Of a stretch of DNA of 64,000 nucleotides, positions 48,501 through 59,300 are shown piece after piece. Both the position numbers and the translations under genes were made by a program. Position 1 is the stretch's first letter; the number at the start of each line of letters is the position of its first letter. Source of the DNA: Pohlia nutans. Its lineage: Eukaryota > Streptophyta > Bryopsida > Bryales > Mniaceae. Location: assembly GCA_022496805.1 (NCBI GenBank), contig CM040090.1:18966001-19030000 (forward strand), written 5' to 3'. The notes under the pieces are model-generated. The model searched no databases and had not been told where the DNA came from. It saw nothing but the letters and a program-made list of their open reading frames with translations.

Positions 48501-49925
48501 GACGCGAGGTTGTTTCACCCGGTATCACGAGCAGCTACACCGACGTGGAGGGAGGTAGAAGCGGTAGGGACTATTAGGGTATTGTTATCTTTATTTCCAT
48601 AGATGTAGTAGAATTATTTAGTTCTATATGATTTCCCATGTTCAAATATGTATTCATTTATTTACAGTATCATTTAAAAAAAAATTATTTCTCCATTTTT
48701 ATTTTGCCTATCATCTTCAAAAATTTGGATGCCCAACCCTAAGATTGTATGGGAAATTGTTTTTATTCTACCCCATTTTTTTGCATTCATGTTTACCCAT
48801 TTTTTGGAATTCATGGTTTTAAGGTTTTGTTTGATAATTTTTTCATTTTATTTTCGTTTTCCTTGGTTTAGTGATTAATTTTTAATATTTTAATAATAAA
48901 ATTTAAAAACATAATAACAAAAAACAAAAATAAAAATAAAACAATAAAAAATAAAAAATTGAGTGAATCCCCTTAGCCCAAGGCCAAGGGGATGCACTCC
49001 AGGGACTCCCTGCAATGCCAAGGAGTGCACTCCAGGGCTCCCTGGAATTCCAGGGAGTCTCTGGAGAGGGGCCAGTTGGCATCTTGCTAACCCGGGACCC
49101 CATTAAAATTTTATTTTTTAATTATTTTTTAAAAAATATATTGAAAAATAATAATTTTAAAAAATAAAATTATATTATATTTAAAAGTGTTCCATCCAAT
49201 GAGGGGACGCCACGTGGCAGTCCACTATGAGGGTCTTCAACCCCCCTCTTGGAAGTTGGTGGGATCATGAATGATACAATGGGTTGGGTGAGGTGGCACT
49301 TGGATTCCCTTCCTCCACCCTTTATTTCCTCCCTAACCCCCAAAATTCTTAAAAATTATGCTATATGTTTTTTAAAATTTGGAGATTTAATTTTTTCTCA
49401 AATTTTTTTTCCCCATTCTATAGAGGGTGGAGTGTACTTATGTTTCACCGCTCGGATTCATATTTTAAATAACGAAAGTTGAAAATATTGCAATTTCAAA
49501 AACAAAGAGTATGTTTTAAACTTTTGAACTCCCAACAAGTGCAGGGTGTTCTTCAACATCCTAAACATCTCCAAACGCAACGAAAATTGGTACACAACTA
49601 AGTAACATCGTATAGAATGTGAAAGTGAAGTGCGACAAGTTTTGGTAGTGGAACTTTTTTGATGTACCCACGGTCAAACGCAGCTGAAATTTTCGGGCGG
49701 GTGTTTTTTTGGGGTGTTTTTTTTCATCGAATGCAAATAACTTGCAATCCGTGCGGTCAATGTTGACGAAATTTCTTGTGGATGTTATTCAAGTAGTTTA
49801 CAACAAGATCTTGTGGTTAAAAGGTAAAAAAAAAACATTTTTTTAAGAATATTTGCACGTAGGAGTAGAATTGGCAGCATTGGAGTGTTTTTGAAGGAAA
49901 AACACTCCGGTCCTTTAGGGGTTAA
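45506..49925. mobile_element. piggyBac-like element, 4.4 kb, decayed
   Basis: TTAA at 45506-45509 and 49922-49925 bounds the element. The ends CCCCTAAAGGACC and GGTCCTTTAGGGG are perfect inverted repeats. A palindrome, TGTCCTA-AC-TAGGACA, lies just inside the left end (45523-45544). It contains a transposase sequence in plus orientation, broken by stops. A GC-rich patch at 45730-45910 may be its promoter. Intact ends mean that it could still be moved by a transposase supplied from elsewhere. Confidence 0.9.
46241..48558 (+). pseudogene. piggyBac transposase, broken
   Basis: This sequence once encoded the DDE_Tnp_1_7 transposase that cuts at TTAA. From the ATG at 46241 it reads a basic start and a long acidic N-terminal region. 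It is broken by TAG at 46334, a frameshift before 46670, TAA at 46774 and TGA at 47491. The stop at 47491 is in frame with the longer 3' part and could come from CGA by C-to-T change at a methylated CpG. All three catalytic aspartates of the family are present: TIDEMMIRYKG, IAMDNFFTS and RGVDVADQL. The C-terminus keeps the cysteine-rich zinc domain (CAVCNTGKRPHWYCPRC and the following CWTRGC). The longest intact part is 47494-48558. Confidence 0.9.
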
Positions 49926-49984
49926 CACAAGCTGTAATTGAGGACCCAAAGAAGAACCCTTCCAGTGCATGGGTGTGGATGCTC

Positions 49985-50516
49985 TAATCATGTCCCGACA
50001 TCTTCTCAATAAGTTTATCATCCTTGTTGAGGGGACTAATCTAGGGTATGTGCTACTATTACTTACAATTCGCCAATGGCATGTTCCAGAGCTCAGAATT
50101 GTCAAAATTGTAACATTCAAGTGCACAGAGCTCTTAAACAAATTCAGAAGTGGAATAAATCTGAGATTCTAGAATGGAAAAAAAATTATGTGCAAATTTC
50201 TTGAAATTTGCCATTTTAACCAATATGACGATACTATTTGAAGGCCATGAGCAGGTTTGGAAAAGAGTACCTTCACCCAGTTGAAACCAAAAAGGCGTAG
50301 TACATCTTGTCCCCTGCTAGTCAATCAATAATTTAGAGATGTGAACATGAATGAGCAAATAAATTCCTAGTCCATCAGTTAACGGCCGGCTAAGCATCAG
50401 CATCGATAAATCCGTCCATAAACAAAACAACAACACTACAAGCGAGCCCGTCGATTCTCATTGCCGAGAGTCTGGGAAAGTCTGATTACTTTCATTCTTT
50501 GGCGACGCTGGTTTTT
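49985..50516. other. Intergenic, no gene
   Basis: No gene recognised. CAAGTGCACAGAGCTCT near 50117 resembles segments near 27515 and 51805. Confidence 0.35.
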
Positions 50517-51556
50517 TTAACCCTTAAAAGTCCCATGGGGATAGTATATACGTTGTCGTATAATTGAGATTTTCTATCAACAAGAAACTTTAAGTTGGGA
50601 TCTTAACCCTTTAGCGCCTAGGGTACTGTAGCAGACAGCTCTGGATTTCAGTGGGTTTTTCCACTGTGGTTGAGACTACCAAAAATAGAATGGGTTAAAT
50701 TAGAAAGTAACCGTACAATTCTATTCTCAACTCGAGAGCACACATTTTATTAAAATTTGAGAATCATCCGATGGTGGGATCGGAAGATTATAGTATGTAT
50801 TTGAACTCTATAATGCACGCTCAAAAACGAGATTTTGGGGGGTGTGTGACTTCAAAGTTAAATAGAATTTGAGGTAAATTTTCAAAAATAAAAGCAAAGA
50901 AGTTCAGCTATGCCCTATGTCAACACCTCTCCGTTGCAATCTTTCATATCAAAAATAGACTCACACATAATTATTGTGAGATTTATAAGTGAAAGTGACT
51001 TGTCCATGTACGGTTTAGGACAAAATTTTATACGTTGAAAATTGACAGGAGTGGGTACATTAGTCAAGATCGGATTACACACACTAATGGAAGATGAAGA
51101 AGAGAACACAATCCAAAAAAATAAAACAAGATAACAAACTTCCAAACACAAGAAATACTACACAATACATATGTTGTATTTGTAAGTATTTACTGTATTT
51201 TCAAGTATTTGCAGTATTTTTGCATTCTGTTGATAGGTATTTTGATAGTTGTACAATTCCAAATTGAAAATTTCTTTTTCTGGAAGGTGCGTAATGTATG
51301 TGCGCAAATCTGAACTTCAAAACTGAAGTTCCAATTCTTCACGGATTCTCTGTTATTTGCATTTCCGACGTTGCAGTGACCATAATCTGGCTTGCTAGGC
51401 ACTAAAGGGTTAATAGCTCATTAGAACCGTATTGATTTGAATTTTAACTTCTTTTTTGAACTCAAATTCATTAAAGGTGTGGATCCATTCCAAATACAAC
51501 CAAAATACACGGTATTCTACTGGTCGAAACGGCACGTTCAGACCTTTAGGGGTTAA
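50517..51556. mobile_element. piggyBac-like MITE, family R, interrupted
   Basis: The ends are TTAA-CCCTTAAAAGTCCCATGG and CAGACCTTTAGGGG-TTAA. It is interrupted by another TTAA element at 50603-51413. Without that insert and one TTAA it is 233 bp, exactly the length of its sibling at 52107-52339. Confidence 0.9.
50603..51413. mobile_element. piggyBac-like MITE nested in family R
   Basis: TTAA-CCCTTTAGCGCCTAG and CTAGGCACTAAAGGG-TTAA are inverted ends of an 811-bp element. The sibling at 52107-52339 aligns across the insertion point without a gap, so the TTAA duplication is directly visible. Confidence 0.92.
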
Positions 51557-52106
51557 TCCCTCTTTGGCTCCTCTTTGTATTTTTTCCTCTTAGCAATGGA
51601 AGTCTGCTTTCATTTGTAACAAAAGAAAAGGAATCCGGGAAAGCAAATTGTAGATGTTTGTCCTATGTGACGTTCTGCACTCACCTCCTCTGAATTGCAT
51701 TGGTGGAGCTTTCACCATGCTTCTGAATATGAATTTGGTGAATTGGTCGTATTTGTTATGATGGCGGATTGCAGAGCGCCAAAAATGTAACCTTCAAGTG
51801 CTCAAAACTCTGAAAACTACTACTCCCAAGTGCTTAGAGCTTTTGAAAACAAGTGCTCAGATGGGTTTTGAAGTGGCCAACCTGAAATTTAAGACATACT
51901 TAGGGAAGTCACCCTATGCGTTTGAAGTGATACATGATTTTTGAAGTATTCTTGAAATATTTTATAATAATGTCAAATATTCTAAGAATATTATACAAAA
52001 CTAAATTAATTCGGAGTCCAACACAACAATTCCAGAGGTGGAATTGTCTTTTGTGTGCCTGCGTGTACAAGTTTGTAGACAGGGGATATTTTAGATATGT
52101 TCCTAT
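51557..52106. other. Intergenic, no feature
   Basis: No gene or paired ends found. Confidence 0.4.
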
Positions 52107-52339
52107 TCAACCCCTAAACGTCCCATGGGGATAGTATATACATTGTCGTATAATTGGGATTTTCTACCAACCAAAAACTCTAAATTGGGATCTCAGCAGC
52201 TCGTTAGGACCGCATTGATCTAAATTTCAACTTCTCTTTTGACCTCAAACCCATTATAGGTGTGGATTCATTCCAAATACAATCAAAATACAATGTATTC
52301 TACTGGCCGCAAAGGCACATTCAAACGTTTAGGGGTTAA
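52107..52339. mobile_element. piggyBac-like MITE, family R, intact
   Basis: Left end TCAA-CCCCTAAACGTCCC (a mutated TTAA) and right end AACGTTTAGGGG-TTAA. At 233 bp it is the uninterrupted sibling of 50517-51556. Confidence 0.85.
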
Positions 52340-53122
52340 ATCTTTTTTAAACACCCAATATTACTCCTAATGTTATAGTTGAATTCAATTTTTTCAAACG
52401 ATTACACCTTATTTTTGGTATAGATATGTACGTGATTTAGCTAGGTTTCATTGTTCAGTTAGGCAACTCAAACCTCACTGCTGCAGATGGTTCCTCAAAA
52501 CTTGGCCACCAATTTCATTTGTGTTCCTGTTCAAGATAACCTCACGGGATTATAATTTTACAATTGGCTAGTTCCCATCAGGATACATGCAATTCAGATA
52601 TTTGAATTGCAGAGGCCGCCTGGATATGACTAAGTAACCAATCCTACCAAGTCATTACAAGTCATACTTTTTTTTGTTAAATACGGCGTGTGGTACTAAT
52701 TCCAAAGACACTCTATTTTGCAATCTCATGAGTTTGGCCAGGGCTGAAATTTTTATTTTGCATTGATTTTACATTTTAGTGTCACCTTCACTAATTATCC
52801 TCCCTTACTATAAACCCATCCTTACTATTAGCAAAAAAAAGTAGTGTAGTAGCAACTTTGGGATCAAGCGGTGCTCCATCTTGAGATCATCAATCACCAG
52901 GCAGGCTTGATTAATACCCAGTCTAGACACCATCTCAGAAAAGAAAAGCAACATATAACCTCCTATATTTTATTTTGGCAAAGTTCATTGTGTGCCAAAA
53001 TGTGATGAAAATTAGGACTTTCAAGTGTTTGGTTGAGTTTTTGGTAAATTGCATATAATATAGCTCAACAATACTTCTACTAGTAGAAAAGGTGAGACTA
53101 TCGAGGGAGATGCCCAAGCAAA
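52340..53122. other. Intergenic, no feature
   Basis: Nothing recognisable. The 3' edge becomes the target site of the LINE that follows. Confidence 0.4.
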
Positions 53123-53138
53123 TAGTACCCAATTTCCA

Positions 53139-54302
53139 AACCTTTCCTGCAAGTGGATCGACATCCTCCTTGCCCATCACCATTTTCGGTGGACCTCTGT
53201 GTGGATCAAGGACCGCACCAAAAAGGAGATTGGGCCTATTTGGCTTACGTGGAATCGGGTGGTTGTTGTCAATGATTGGTGCGTCTGCATCAATGGTATG
53301 ATTGACCGGTCTGCGATACTGGGCACTAGAGACCGTCCTCCACAGGTTTTGGGAATGTGTTCACGCCCAAAAGGTGTGGTTGTGGGCCACTCACATCCTC
53401 AACAAATTCACAACCTCTTCCACCACAATTAAGGGTCTAGCGCGGCCCCTGGAGACCGGTGTACTAGAAGCAAGTTCTGTTCAGTCACCGCATTCCCTGT
53501 AGATTTCAGTGCAGCATCAAGAAGATTTAGAACCTGCTCCGTAGAGTTGTTATGTGGACCTTGTAGCTAGCTTGCAACAAGGCCATCTTCAACGGCATCT
53601 TTTAGGCTTATGCCAAGCTTTTAAAAAAAATTGAATCGAGATCATCGACTATAGGAGAATTGCGTGGCAAAAGATCAAGACGAAAACTGCCATCAATCAC
53701 TGGCGCACGGCACCGATCGTCAAGACCTTCTTAAACAAATGGTGTAGCAACGGATTCATGGGCACCTACGCCCCCATTCAACACAAAATCCTCTTGGCCC
53801 TCACTGGTCCTTTTACTGACATTGATTTTAACATTAACAATATCTAGTTTCCGGTCCTCCATTACAGAAAATGTGAACCCTCAAATGGGCCTCCAGAAAG
53901 TCTTGGAGGAGGGCCTTGGAATTGATTCAAATTGTCCTTTTGAAACCCTATTTTTGCGTAGTATGGATGAAGTCGTGGCATGTGTGGCAATGAAGCGTCA
54001 TTGGGTTTAGTGTTTGCAAGATCACATACTCAATTTATATTGATATCCTATTCAACGGTTTTCCTATCTTATAAATGCCACTGACAGAGATTCACACAAG
54101 ATGGCCACTGCAAGGACATAAAAGTTGTCCTTCGCCTACCTGCACTAGCCCGACTGATTTAGGGTTGCATGTCAACTTTTGGGGGCCCATTTGGGGGCTC
54201 ACATTTTCTCTAATGCCCACCTCGCTAGTCTCGGTGGGGTGGGTTTGTATTTTTTTCTTCTTGCAATAAAAGGTCTCCCTTTGTTTGTGCCCAAAAAAAA
54301 GT
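53139..54302 (+). mobile_element. 5'-truncated LINE with zf-RVT remnant
   Basis: TAGTACCCAATTTCCA at 53123-53138 is repeated (one base shorter) at 54303-54317, after a short A tail, so this is a target-primed insertion. The body holds the decayed C-terminus of a LINE reverse transcriptase polyprotein: LETVLHRFWECVHAQKVW matches the zf-RVT motif, and WRTAPIVKTFLNKWCSNG follows further on. Several stops and frameshifts are present. Its 3' end is shared with 39373-39744. Confidence 0.85.
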
Positions 54303-54317
54303 TAGTACCCAATTCCA

Positions 54318-55073
54318 CGCATGCCAGTGATTTTGCCTGGCATCTCCTTAGGGAGTGCCACCTTTTCTACTTGTGTTCATAGCTCTAGGATATAGGACGT
54401 ACTGAAACAAAGATCTGCATTTTTCTTCCAGAACCTCAAAGCACTAAAATCTAGGATGAATACCGTATAGATAGACTGGCTGAATGAGTCAAACTGAACC
54501 ACTGTAGTTCCAGACGGGTGTCTCAAACCAGTCCATTCATACTGGAGAACCCTTTTACCAAATGGGCCAATTTTGTGAAATTGCGCCAATGTAACAAATA
54601 TCATGATCATAATATGATCACAAATGTCCATTCAGATGCTCACCTGAAAGAAAAGAAGTTACTTTGCAAAATATGAAACATCCAGTAGCTGTGCTTAAAC
54701 CTTGAATGATGGCAGCAGCTCAGACTTGGACAAAAAGTGGAAGCCTTGAAGGAATGGCAGAAATTTGAGTGCAAAAATGTGACAAAAAAACATAATTTAG
54801 AACAAAACATCACCATCAATCATCATTTTTTGTGTTTAACGTCAAATGTGCAGCAGAACAAAGGTAAAGCCCAATAGCAGTATCACATGGAACCTGAACT
54901 TATTTCATTCTAGGAACTAAGCAATTAGAACCTACACATTAAACCCTAGCTAAACCCTAAACCATCACGTAGATAAAAACTCCGGCTCTCAATTGAGGTC
55001 GGCGTGAATAAAGTGTCCGTTTGTAATGTCAGTGACCCAATACCCACCGGACAGAGGGCTACTAGAGTAAAAT
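54318..55073. other. Intergenic upstream of 5S sequence
   Basis: No gene recognised. Two telomere-like CCCTAAA units near 54943-54962 are too few to call a telomeric array. Confidence 0.4.
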
Positions 55074-55193
55074 GGATGTAGTAGCGGGACTTCCCAGGAG
55101 GTCACCCATCCCAGTACTATTCCGGCACAAAGGCGCTTAACTTCAAAGTTCTGATGGGATCTGGTGTAGTAGCCTTGGTATGATAGCATCACC
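55074..55193 (-). rRNA. 5S rRNA sequence, single diverged copy
   Basis: Exactly 120 nt on the minus strand match plant 5S rRNA. They include ATCCCATCAGAACT, the internal control box GAAGTTAAGCG, and AGTACTGGGATGGGTGACC through GGGAAGTCC. A TTTT follows the 3' end by a few bases, as an RNA polymerase III terminator would. The terminal helix pairs poorly (5' GGTGATG against 3' CTACATCC) and the region near nt 20-30 is altered. This copy may therefore be a pseudogene or the head of a 5S-derived SINE rather than an active gene. No second copy is seen in the window. Confidence 0.8.
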
Positions 55194-55233
55194 TAAACCA
55201 TCACAAATTAGTGCATTTGTTGAACATCGCAAT

Positions 55234-56318
55234 TTAACCCATTAATGTCCCACTTCAACACTGTTTTCAAGATTCATTATAAAACGTTTGATGAAAACCA
55301 AAAATGGAGTTGATGCACAAAGCAAAGTTGTAAATGTCAATCTGAAGATCACATCTATACGGTTGGATTTATCATTTATTTTTTTAATATTTTTAAATTA
55401 GTTTTGCAAGGTTTTCTTTTGAAAATCAATTAAAAATCATGAATCAACGGAATTTTTAAAAAAAAATTGTAATGAAATTGGATTAACGTGCACTACGAGA
55501 TGGTATGGTTTCCATTATTTGATTCTACTTATTTTGGAAAATCATCTTTAACCCTTAAACGTACCACTCCTTTGTAGGAAAGTCAAACTACACAATTTAG
55601 CCTTCAAGATTTATCAAAATATATTTTGTAATATTTTTCATGCATGGAATAGAATGTTTCCTATCAATCTTGAAATTTTCAGATTTTTTTGATATAATAC
55701 GGCCTTTTTAACAAAATTTTAAATCAAATACTTCAAAAAATAATTTTAATTACAAAAAAGCTTTAAAAGATTAATATTTTTTTGGAAGCACGTACAAATT
55801 ACAATGGAGAATCACATGATATGTTTTCCATAGAAATTTTTTATTTAGATTTTGAAATTCAAAAGGTGAACATCCTATGTAGTGTAATTCAAACCTTGAG
55901 CTACAAAGCTTGCACAAGCAATAAAATACACAATAATTGGAATTTTTAAGATTTGAAGAGTGAAGTAGAAACTAGACTCAATAAACTTCATTTTCTTAGT
56001 TGGGCGTATTAGCAACAAAAGTTATCTTCAAGATCGAAATTGGGTTTGACCAACAAACATTTAGAAACTGGATGCGTGGACGTTTAGGGGTTAAGGTCTC
56101 ACTTTTTAAACTAAGAATGAAACTTGACATAAATCACTTGTGTTGTTCCAAAAATCATAATAACCTATTTTGAAGATCCAAATTGTCTAAAGGATAGTCA
56201 ACTTGCACAAGAACCATGAGAAATTTTGGTGGATGAAACTGTCAAATTTGGATGGAATTTGAACAGTTTGAATCTGTTTGTCGTCCACTATGTGGACACA
56301 AGCGCCTCAAAGGCTTAA
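55234..56318. mobile_element. piggyBac-like MITE, family P, interrupted
   Basis: The left end is TTAA-CCCATTAATGTCCC; the right end is decayed (CTCAAAGGC-TTAA). The interior matches 61021-61568 and, inverted, 14785-15334. It is split at a TTAA by the element at 55548-56094; without it the length is 542 bp against 548 and 550 for the siblings. Confidence 0.85.
55548..56094. mobile_element. piggyBac-like MITE nested in family P
   Basis: TTAA-CCCTTAAACGTACC and GGACGTTTAGGGG-TTAA bound a 547-bp element. The same host TTAA is intact in siblings at 61337-61340 and 15015-15018, followed there by the matching sequence GGTCTCAC (inverted in the latter). Confidence 0.92.
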
Positions 56319-57441
56319 ATGATAATGGTGCCACACTGTTGTAAATCTGTTCGTTAATCAAAATTGCAAAACTTGTGAGTTATTTTTTATTTTTCAGCAA
56401 ACTTTGGATGATTTTAGCGATGTAAAAATAAAAAAAATCAAAAAAATCAAATTTTTTTTTTGCACTACATCATGCAAGAATTTTCTTTATATAAAAAAAT
56501 TTGAAAATTTTGAATTTTTTTTTTGGCCACAAATGCGAAGGTTGTGAGCTATTTTTTATTTTTCAACAAACTTTAGATGTTTTTAGCTATGTAAAAAAGA
56601 TTTCTTTCCAAAAAGAATTTTTGCGCTACATCATGCATGAAATTTTCTATACCTAGTAAACATTTTCCTTCTATGATGAAAAATACAATTAAAACCAATA
56701 ATACCAAATTTTTGAATCCTAAAAATAAAAAATGTAATTTTATTGAACTTTTAACGTAAATTGCTTCTAAATTCTATAACGAATATCTAAAAATAATTTT
56801 GGGAACATAGACCGTGAGGATATTTTTAAGAAGACTATAAGAAGGTTCTTGAAGATTCCAAAATAATATAAACTATTTTGAAAAGATGCCAAAAGATTCC
56901 AAAAGATTCCATTTTACAGTATTAAAATATTTTTATATTTTCCTTATTTATTATATTACGTCATTAAATTGATTGTTCTACAACGTTAGAAATTGTTTTT
57001 TGTTCAAAACTATGACACTTGTAGTATGAAAACACCCTTGAAAATAAGTAGAATAATATTATGATATTATATAATATTTTAATGTTCTATATATATATAC
57101 ATATATATATAATATTAACTACATTATTATGTACAATGAGCTTGTTGACTCTATTTTCAAAGAATTAATCAAAAATTCATATTTTTAAGCCTATTTTTTA
57201 ATGCTTTTGTAAAATTGACACTTCATGTTGTACTTTCAACATTTTTAAAAGTGGTAAGATATGAAATTTGTTGGATTTCACGATTTTTCTTACATTGTCT
57301 AAACTCAAACATAAATTAGACGAATTTTCTTTTGCAGTCTGCCTAACAGAAAGTTCAAAAATTAGTGAAAATGGTAATTACAATGCACAGAACCACAAAA
57401 TGTTGATTTTTTATTGAGTCGGTCGCCATTGTTTAATAGTG
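56319..57441. other. AT-rich tract with tandem copies
   Basis: The segments near 56366-56450 and 56533-56620 are diverged direct copies (GTGAGTTATTTTTTATTTTTC). A TA-rich microsatellite lies at 57088-57112. No gene. Confidence 0.45.
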
Positions 57442-57590
57442 ATTTGTGTTGAAACAATGAGGAATGCTTTAAAAAAAAAGCAAGTTTAGGATCAGTAAGA
57501 ATGTGAAGGATAGATGGGATTTTGCTAGAACACACAAAGATTGAATGATTAGAGATTGGGAGAGGGTTCTTTTTAGTGATGAGGCAAAGG

Positions 57591-58574
57591 TTAACCCCTC
57601 ACCGCCCAAGGGGACGAAAAGTGTCCTCTCATAGTCTCGCAGTAAAATTCAAAGTGCTGTAACTTTTGCATCCAATGTCCGAATTCAATAAAACTTGTTG
57701 GGAAAGTTGCGCATATTAGTCTAGTTTTAGTGGTAAAATTTTCAGATCAATCCAAGATGTACTGAGTTTTTGAGAGCCATTCGAAGTTCACAGGTTCAAT
57801 TTGAGTTCACCTCACTGCATTATGATGGCTGCAACTTCGGGGGTTTGTATCTTTCTCATCGAATGTTCGTTTTCAATAAAAATTGTTGGGTTTTGTTTCC
57901 AATAAAGCCTAGTTATTGTGGTGAAATTTTCATGTCAATCCAAGTTGTTTTGAATGTTTGGGAGCATTTCGAAGTTCAAAATCCAGACATTTTTGCATTA
58001 CAATGAACTTCGGCAGCTTATAACTTCTTCATACATGGTCCGTTTTCAATAATTTTTATTGGAAAAGTTGCGCATACTAGTCTTGCTATAAGAATAAATT
58101 TCATATGAATCCGAATCCAAGAGGTTATGAGTGACTGAGAAGCATTTTAGTAGAGGGAGGTTCATACATAGATGTGATTTTTTGCTACTTTTTTCATTGT
58201 TTTTTGACATTTCAAAACAATTTTGCAAACACAATGAGTCAATTGAATGAGATTTTTTTTCACCAAAGTGTTTGTCTTTTGGTTTGAATCACTTTGAAGT
58301 TTAATTTTTTTTCATTTGAGTAGGTTTAGAAATCGAATTTCACCTCCAAATATGTTTCTAAGAAAATTTCAGCATCTTTTTTCAACACTAAAACATTATA
58401 ATCTTTCAATCTGTACGGTCAAATAACCCCAAAAAAATTTCACACCATCTACAACATGCACACTACAATATTGTACGGTTGAGATTTTCATACCTCACTG
58501 AGATTTAGACTTATAGGACTTGAAAAGCAAGTCAGCTTTTACACATGTTTGGACTTCAGGCGGTGAGGGGTTAA
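57591..58574. mobile_element. piggyBac-like MITE inside Tc1 relic
   Basis: TTAA-CCCCTCACCGCC and GGCGGTGAGGGG-TTAA bound a 984-bp element. It carries three diverged tandem units of about 165 bp (words such as TTTTCAATAA and TGTTGGGAAAGTTGCGCAT). It inserted into the Val-Asn codons of the transposase relic. Confidence 0.9.
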
Positions 58575-58587
58575 TTGTTTCAACTCT

Positions 58588-59008
58588 CATAACATTCAGT
58601 AGCCTTCAAAGGGACTGCCTTTTAAGTTTCATCCACCTTTATATACAGAGTGACCAGTGATTTCTAATTGAAAGAACTATTGAATCAAATAAACAATGAC
58701 GAAACACTATTGAGTGAGAATCAATCAAATAAACAATGAAAAAATACTGTTGAATTGTGCTTTCAATGATGAAACACTATTGAGTTGAGAATCAATCAAA
58801 CAAACAATGAAAAAACATTGTTGAATTGTGCTTTCGATTACTGTGCACCATGGTTGCTTGCACTTGCTTAATGCCACGTGCCCCCATAGCTACTAATGGG
58901 ATGTGGAATATCCGACATCATTTCGTTGGAAGGATGAAATGATGTGGGATATTCCACATCATTCCATGCAAGGGAGGGCAGCAGGCTCAAAGACTACTGA
59001 ATGTTATG
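58588..59008. mobile_element. MITE inside Tc1 relic
   Basis: The ends CATAACATTCAGTAG and CTACTGAATGTTATG are exact inverses, flanked by CT on both sides. Inside are direct repeats (ACACTATTGAGT, AATCAATCAAA) and a hairpin with 23-bp arms (58899-58966, ATGTGGAATATCC and inverse). Length 421 bp. Confidence 0.8.
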
Positions 59009-59116
59009 CTGATGGGAGGACTTGGTGTTGGGTTTGTAATAAAAAAAAGTCTTTCAGCTCATGTTGTTAAACAAATAGTGAAACGTGATGGAGGTTCAAT
59101 CATGTTTTGGAGTTGT

Positions 59117-59300
59117 TTAATTTGTAAAGGACCAATCATTTATTTTTTGGATGATGTATAGATTTCATTCATTTTTTCTCATCCGTCATGCACTTTTAGT
59201 AAGGAAAAGAAATTTAAAAAATCTTTGGCAAAATAGCTTCATGCAAGTGTGATTCGATTAGAAAGGGATGATTTGTGAAATTTTTGTGCCCCTTTTCATG
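59117..59300 (+). repeat. Decayed piggyBac-like terminus
   Basis: TTAA-TTTGTAAAGGACCAATC resembles the 9894 element end after C-to-T changes, and the next 170 bp is related to 13254-13460. No right end was found. Confidence 0.5.

Larger units (their letters stand above)
45129..49984. mobile_element. PIF/Harbinger-like MITE hosting piggyBac
   Basis: Left end GAGCATCTGTACCCTTGC (45129) and right end GCATGGGTGTGGATGCTC (ending 49984) are inverted repeats, with CAA before and TAA after. Taking out the inner element leaves about 440 bp, the usual size for this MITE type here. Its interior near 45425-45500 is related to the duplicated segment at 19398-19810. Confidence 0.65.
57442..59126 (+). pseudogene. 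Tc1-like transposase relic, interrupted
   Basis: Pieces of a second Tc1-type transposase occur in order. 57442-57593 reads VETMRNALKK, then after an A-run frameshift WDFARTHKD, a TGA stop, and DWERVLFSDEAKVN with the first catalytic aspartate. 58575-58587 reads on as CFNS, and 59009-59126 gives DGRTWCWV and GGSIMFWSC. Between these lie two MITEs (57591-58574 and 58588-59008). A third TTAA end at 59117 seems to interrupt it again. The frame resumes correctly across the first two insertions, so they came after the coding sequence arose. A possible C-terminal trace (DNDKETFQ) near 59735 is doubtful. It is a different subfamily from the transposase at 42842. Confidence 0.75.

Noticed and set aside
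51740..51880. Segments near 27470, 50090 and 51780 as one repeat family
   Set aside because: Shared words are short and scattered; no common boundaries could be drawn.
54943..54962. Telomere-like CCCTAAA units
   Set aside because: Only two imperfect units are present, too few for an interstitial telomeric array.
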